DNA of 8,489 nt from Mailhella sp. (GTDB lineage: Bacteria > Desulfobacterota > Desulfovibrionia > Desulfovibrionales > Desulfovibrionaceae), in assembly GCA_017522745.1 (NCBI GenBank), contig JAFWYI010000121.1, forward strand, positions 1-8,489. Reading direction: 5' to 3'. A program made the translations under genes and the position numbers. The notes under the pieces were generated by a model. The model was not told the DNA's origin. It did no database searches and was given only the letters and a program-made list of their open reading frames with translations. Shown piece after piece: positions 6,985 to 8,489 of the stretch (positions are counted from its first letter, which is position 1; each line of letters opens with the position of its first letter).

Positions 6985-7707
6985 GTGAAAATGAACGATG
7001 CTGCTGATATCGAAGCGGCCCGCACAGCATTCCCCAGCGGGTTGGAACAGCCGGAAGGGAGCTTTCGCTTCAGCGCGGATGCTCTCCTGCTGGCCGATAT
7101 CGTGACGGCTCTCCCCCTGCCGGAAGAAACCGTGCTTGCGGAACTGGGCACGGGCTGTGGTGTAGTATCACTGGCTGTTCTGCTGAAGAATCCGGGGTGG
7201 CGCGTCGTGGGGCTGGAGCGGGAAACTGTGCTGGCGGGAGCCGCCGCGAGGAATGCCGCCGCGCTGGGGCTGGATGCCGCCTTCATGCCGCTCTGCGGGG
7301 ACGTGAACAGCCGCGAAGACCTGCGGCACATGCGTGAAGCGCTGGTCTCCGGGGCTGAGAACCTGTCCGGTCCGCCCATGTTCGACGCAGTGATGACCAA
7401 TCCGCCGTGGCGCGTGGAGGGCGACGGACGTGTGCCGCCTTCCGGCCTGCGCCGTCGTGCGTTTTTCGGCACGGCTGAGACGTTCCACGAATTTTTCAGC
7501 GCCGCCGACAGCCTTCTGAAGAACGGCGGCCTGCTCATCGCCGTAGCCGGTGCCGACCGCACTGCCGATTTGCTGGCCGCCCTGCCGAAGCGACTGCACC
7601 CGGAAGTTTTGCGCTTCGTTTTCACGAAGGAAAACGCCCCTGCCGAGTTCGTCCTGCTCACGGCAAGGAAGAACGGGCGTGGGACGCTGAGGGTGGAGAA
7701 AAGATAA
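6985..7707 (+). CDS. TrmN6/YfiC-like tRNA (adenine-N6)-methyltransferase
   Basis: This is a class I S-adenosylmethionine-dependent methyltransferase of the COG4123 (YfiC/TrmN6) type, whose E. coli member methylates N6 of A37 in tRNA1(Val). The product is 238-240 residues, close to the E. coli length of about 245. Numbered from the ATG at 6991, it shows a FRFSADALLLAD segment (25-36) resembling the family's N-terminal signature. SAM-binding motif I is ELGTGCGVV (51-59). The catalytic motif IV is NPPW (137-140), the N6-adenine form of NPPY with Trp in the last place. The start is taken as GTG 6985 from the Shine-Dalgarno spacing. The gene ends in tandem stops, TAA then TGA. It is divergent from the EndoQ-helicase gene across about 95 bases and convergent with the RsmB/RsmF-like gene. 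HemK-type or other N6-methyltransferases also carry NPPY-like motifs, so the exact substrate is uncertain. Confidence 0.82.
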   Translation: MKMNDAADIEAARTAFPSGLEQPEGSFRFSADALLLADIVTALPLPEETVLAELGTGCGVVSLAVLLKNPGWRVVGLERETVLAGAAARNAAALGLDAAFMPLCGDVNSREDLRHMREALVSGAENLSGPPMFDAVMTNPPWRVEGDGRVPPSGLRRRAFFGTAETFHEFFSAADSLLKNGGLLIAVAGADRTADLLAALPKRLHPEVLRFVFTKENAPAEFVLLTARKNGRGTLRVEKR

Positions 7708-7715
7708 TGATGCTA

Positions 7716-7747
7716 AAAAAGCCGCCGCTTTCCAGCGACGGCTTTTT
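7716..7747. terminator. Bidirectional Rho-independent terminator between convergent genes
   Basis: AAAAAGCCGCCGCT (7716-7729) and AGCGACGGCTTTTT (7734-7747) form a 14-bp stem with a 4-base loop. Read on the plus strand there is one C-A mismatch. Read on the minus strand the same position is a T-G wobble, so the stem is fully paired. Both directions end in a T run: five T on plus, six on minus. It begins nine bases after the plus-strand methyltransferase stop and one base beyond the minus-strand gene's stop, so it can serve both. Confidence 0.9.
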
Positions 7748-7748
7748 C

Positions 7749-8489
7749 TTATCTTTCCGACCAGATGAGTCGTTTGTTCTTCACGTTCAGGCGGCCCAGA
7801 GGGATGCCATTCCAGCGGAGAAGGGCGGTGCGGGAACCGGCAGGTACGGAGTCCGGCGCGGTGAGGCTCTGGCCCGTGAGCAGGCCTTCGATGATGCGGA
7901 TGCCTTCGGTGCCTTCGAGGTCGATATGCGCGCCCGGCCCTTCGAGGCGGACGCGCGGGGAGAGGCGGATGTCGCCATTCTTGCCGGTTTTGCCCATGTA
8001 GAGGCCCTGCCAGTGCAGAGAGTCGGGGAGCATGGCCAGTGCCTGAACAGGCAGGGCGTGGAGCGATCCGCCGAACATGCCTATCTCGGCGTGGACGTGG
8101 CGCGGATCTATGCCCTGTTCGCGTATTTGCGCTTCGCTCACTACTTCGGCCTGCACAGGATCTTCCGTGTAGGGGACAGGCTCTTCTGCCTTGCCGGGCT
8201 TGCGCAGGCGCGCCACGAAGAAGCCCTGCGTGTCGCCCATCTTGGGGTTCAGGCACCATACGCCTTCACAGCCCTGCGGAGCCTGAAGGTCGAAGCCCGG
8301 GAGATCGCCCAGCGGTTCGAGGATGAGGCCCAGCTCTTCGCGGGCGAAGATGACCTGCTTTTCGTTCTCTTCCACGTCCGTGGTGCAGGTGGAGTAGACC
8401 ACCACACCACCGGGGCGGAGCAGGCGGTTCGCTTCCCGCAGGAGTTCCTTCTGCAGGCGGATGAGCGGCCCGACCTTGTCGTCCTTCCA
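7749..8489 (-). CDS. RsmB/RsmF-family 16S rRNA (cytosine-C5)-methyltransferase, C-terminal part; 5' end outside window
   Basis: Only the last 246 residues are in the window; the frame is open to the right edge. The first visible part contains LRPGGVVVYSTCT, the NOL1/NOP2/Sun family motif VI. Its cysteine (codon 8387-8385) corresponds to the catalytic nucleophile of RNA m5C methyltransferases. EENEKQV follows, also typical of the family. The next 150 or so residues end in GRLNVKNKRLIWSER and fit the extra C-terminal region and PUA-like RNA-binding domain of RsmF-type enzymes (YebU in E. coli, which modifies C1407 of 16S rRNA), rather than the shorter RsmB. A CxxC zinc site is not seen in the visible part. 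The SAM-binding motif I and the DAPCSG motif should lie beyond 8489. Family assignment is firm; the modified nucleotide is not determinable here. Confidence 0.88.
   Translation of the reverse strand, partial: WKDDKVGPLIRLQKELLREANRLLRPGGVVVYSTCTTDVEENEKQVIFAREELGLILEPLGDLPGFDLQAPQGCEGVWCLNPKMGDTQGFFVARLRKPGKAEEPVPYTEDPVQAEVVSEAQIREQGIDPRHVHAEIGMFGGSLHALPVQALAMLPDSLHWQGLYMGKTGKNGDIRLSPRVRLEGPGAHIDLEGTEGIRIIEGLLTGQSLTAPDSVPAGSRTALLRWNGIPLGRLNVKNKRLIWSER

Noticed and set aside
7168..8259. A 363-codon minus-strand open frame spanning two genes.
   Set aside because: It crosses the methyltransferase gene in antisense, the terminator hairpin and the RsmB/RsmF-like gene in a wrong frame. Its Arg/Pro/His-rich composition is typical of an out-of-frame shadow.

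Overview
This 8.5 kb window looks like ordinary chromosome of a moderately GC-rich bacterium. The gene set, and especially a single-chain EndoQ-type PHP nuclease fused to a UvrD/Rep helicase, recalls sulfate-reducing Desulfovibrionaceae (Desulfovibrio/Bilophila-like). That assignment comes from remembered family distribution and was not searched. No rRNA, tRNA, CRISPR array, insertion sequence or phage gene is visible. Coding density is high, with short and clearly bounded intergenic gaps.

Layout, left to right. (1) Positions 1-1912, minus strand: dnaX, the clamp-loader gamma/tau subunit of DNA polymerase III, whose 3' end runs off the window. (2) Positions 1941-2063, minus strand: a 40-residue signal-peptide-like ORF with a strong Shine-Dalgarno, ending 28 bases before dnaX. 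(3) Positions 2267-3550, plus strand: serS, seryl-tRNA synthetase, with a recognisable promoter and a strong terminator. (4) Positions 3620-6889, minus strand: a 1089-residue fusion of an endonuclease Q-like module and a UvrD-family helicase. (5) Positions 6985-7707, plus strand: a TrmN6/YfiC-like N6-adenine methyltransferase, divergent from the fusion gene. (6) Positions 7749-8489, minus strand: the C-terminal part of an RsmB/RsmF (NOL1/NOP2/Sun) rRNA m5C methyltransferase, whose 5' end lies outside the window. A hairpin that works on both strands separates the last two convergent genes.

The fusion gene is the item most worth a second look. It joins a predicted deaminated-base endonuclease to a helicase, and its last five residues are QLSLF, an exact match to the bacterial beta sliding-clamp binding consensus. 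The two enzymatic modules are joined by a low-complexity linker containing an uninterrupted A9 tract on the coding strand. A slip in either direction there would end translation within about a dozen codons and release a nuclease-only protein of about 460 residues. Together these suggest a replisome-tethered repair enzyme for deaminated DNA, possibly made in two forms. This is an inference from sequence. The remaining genes are housekeeping translation and replication functions and show no obvious pathway link beyond proximity.
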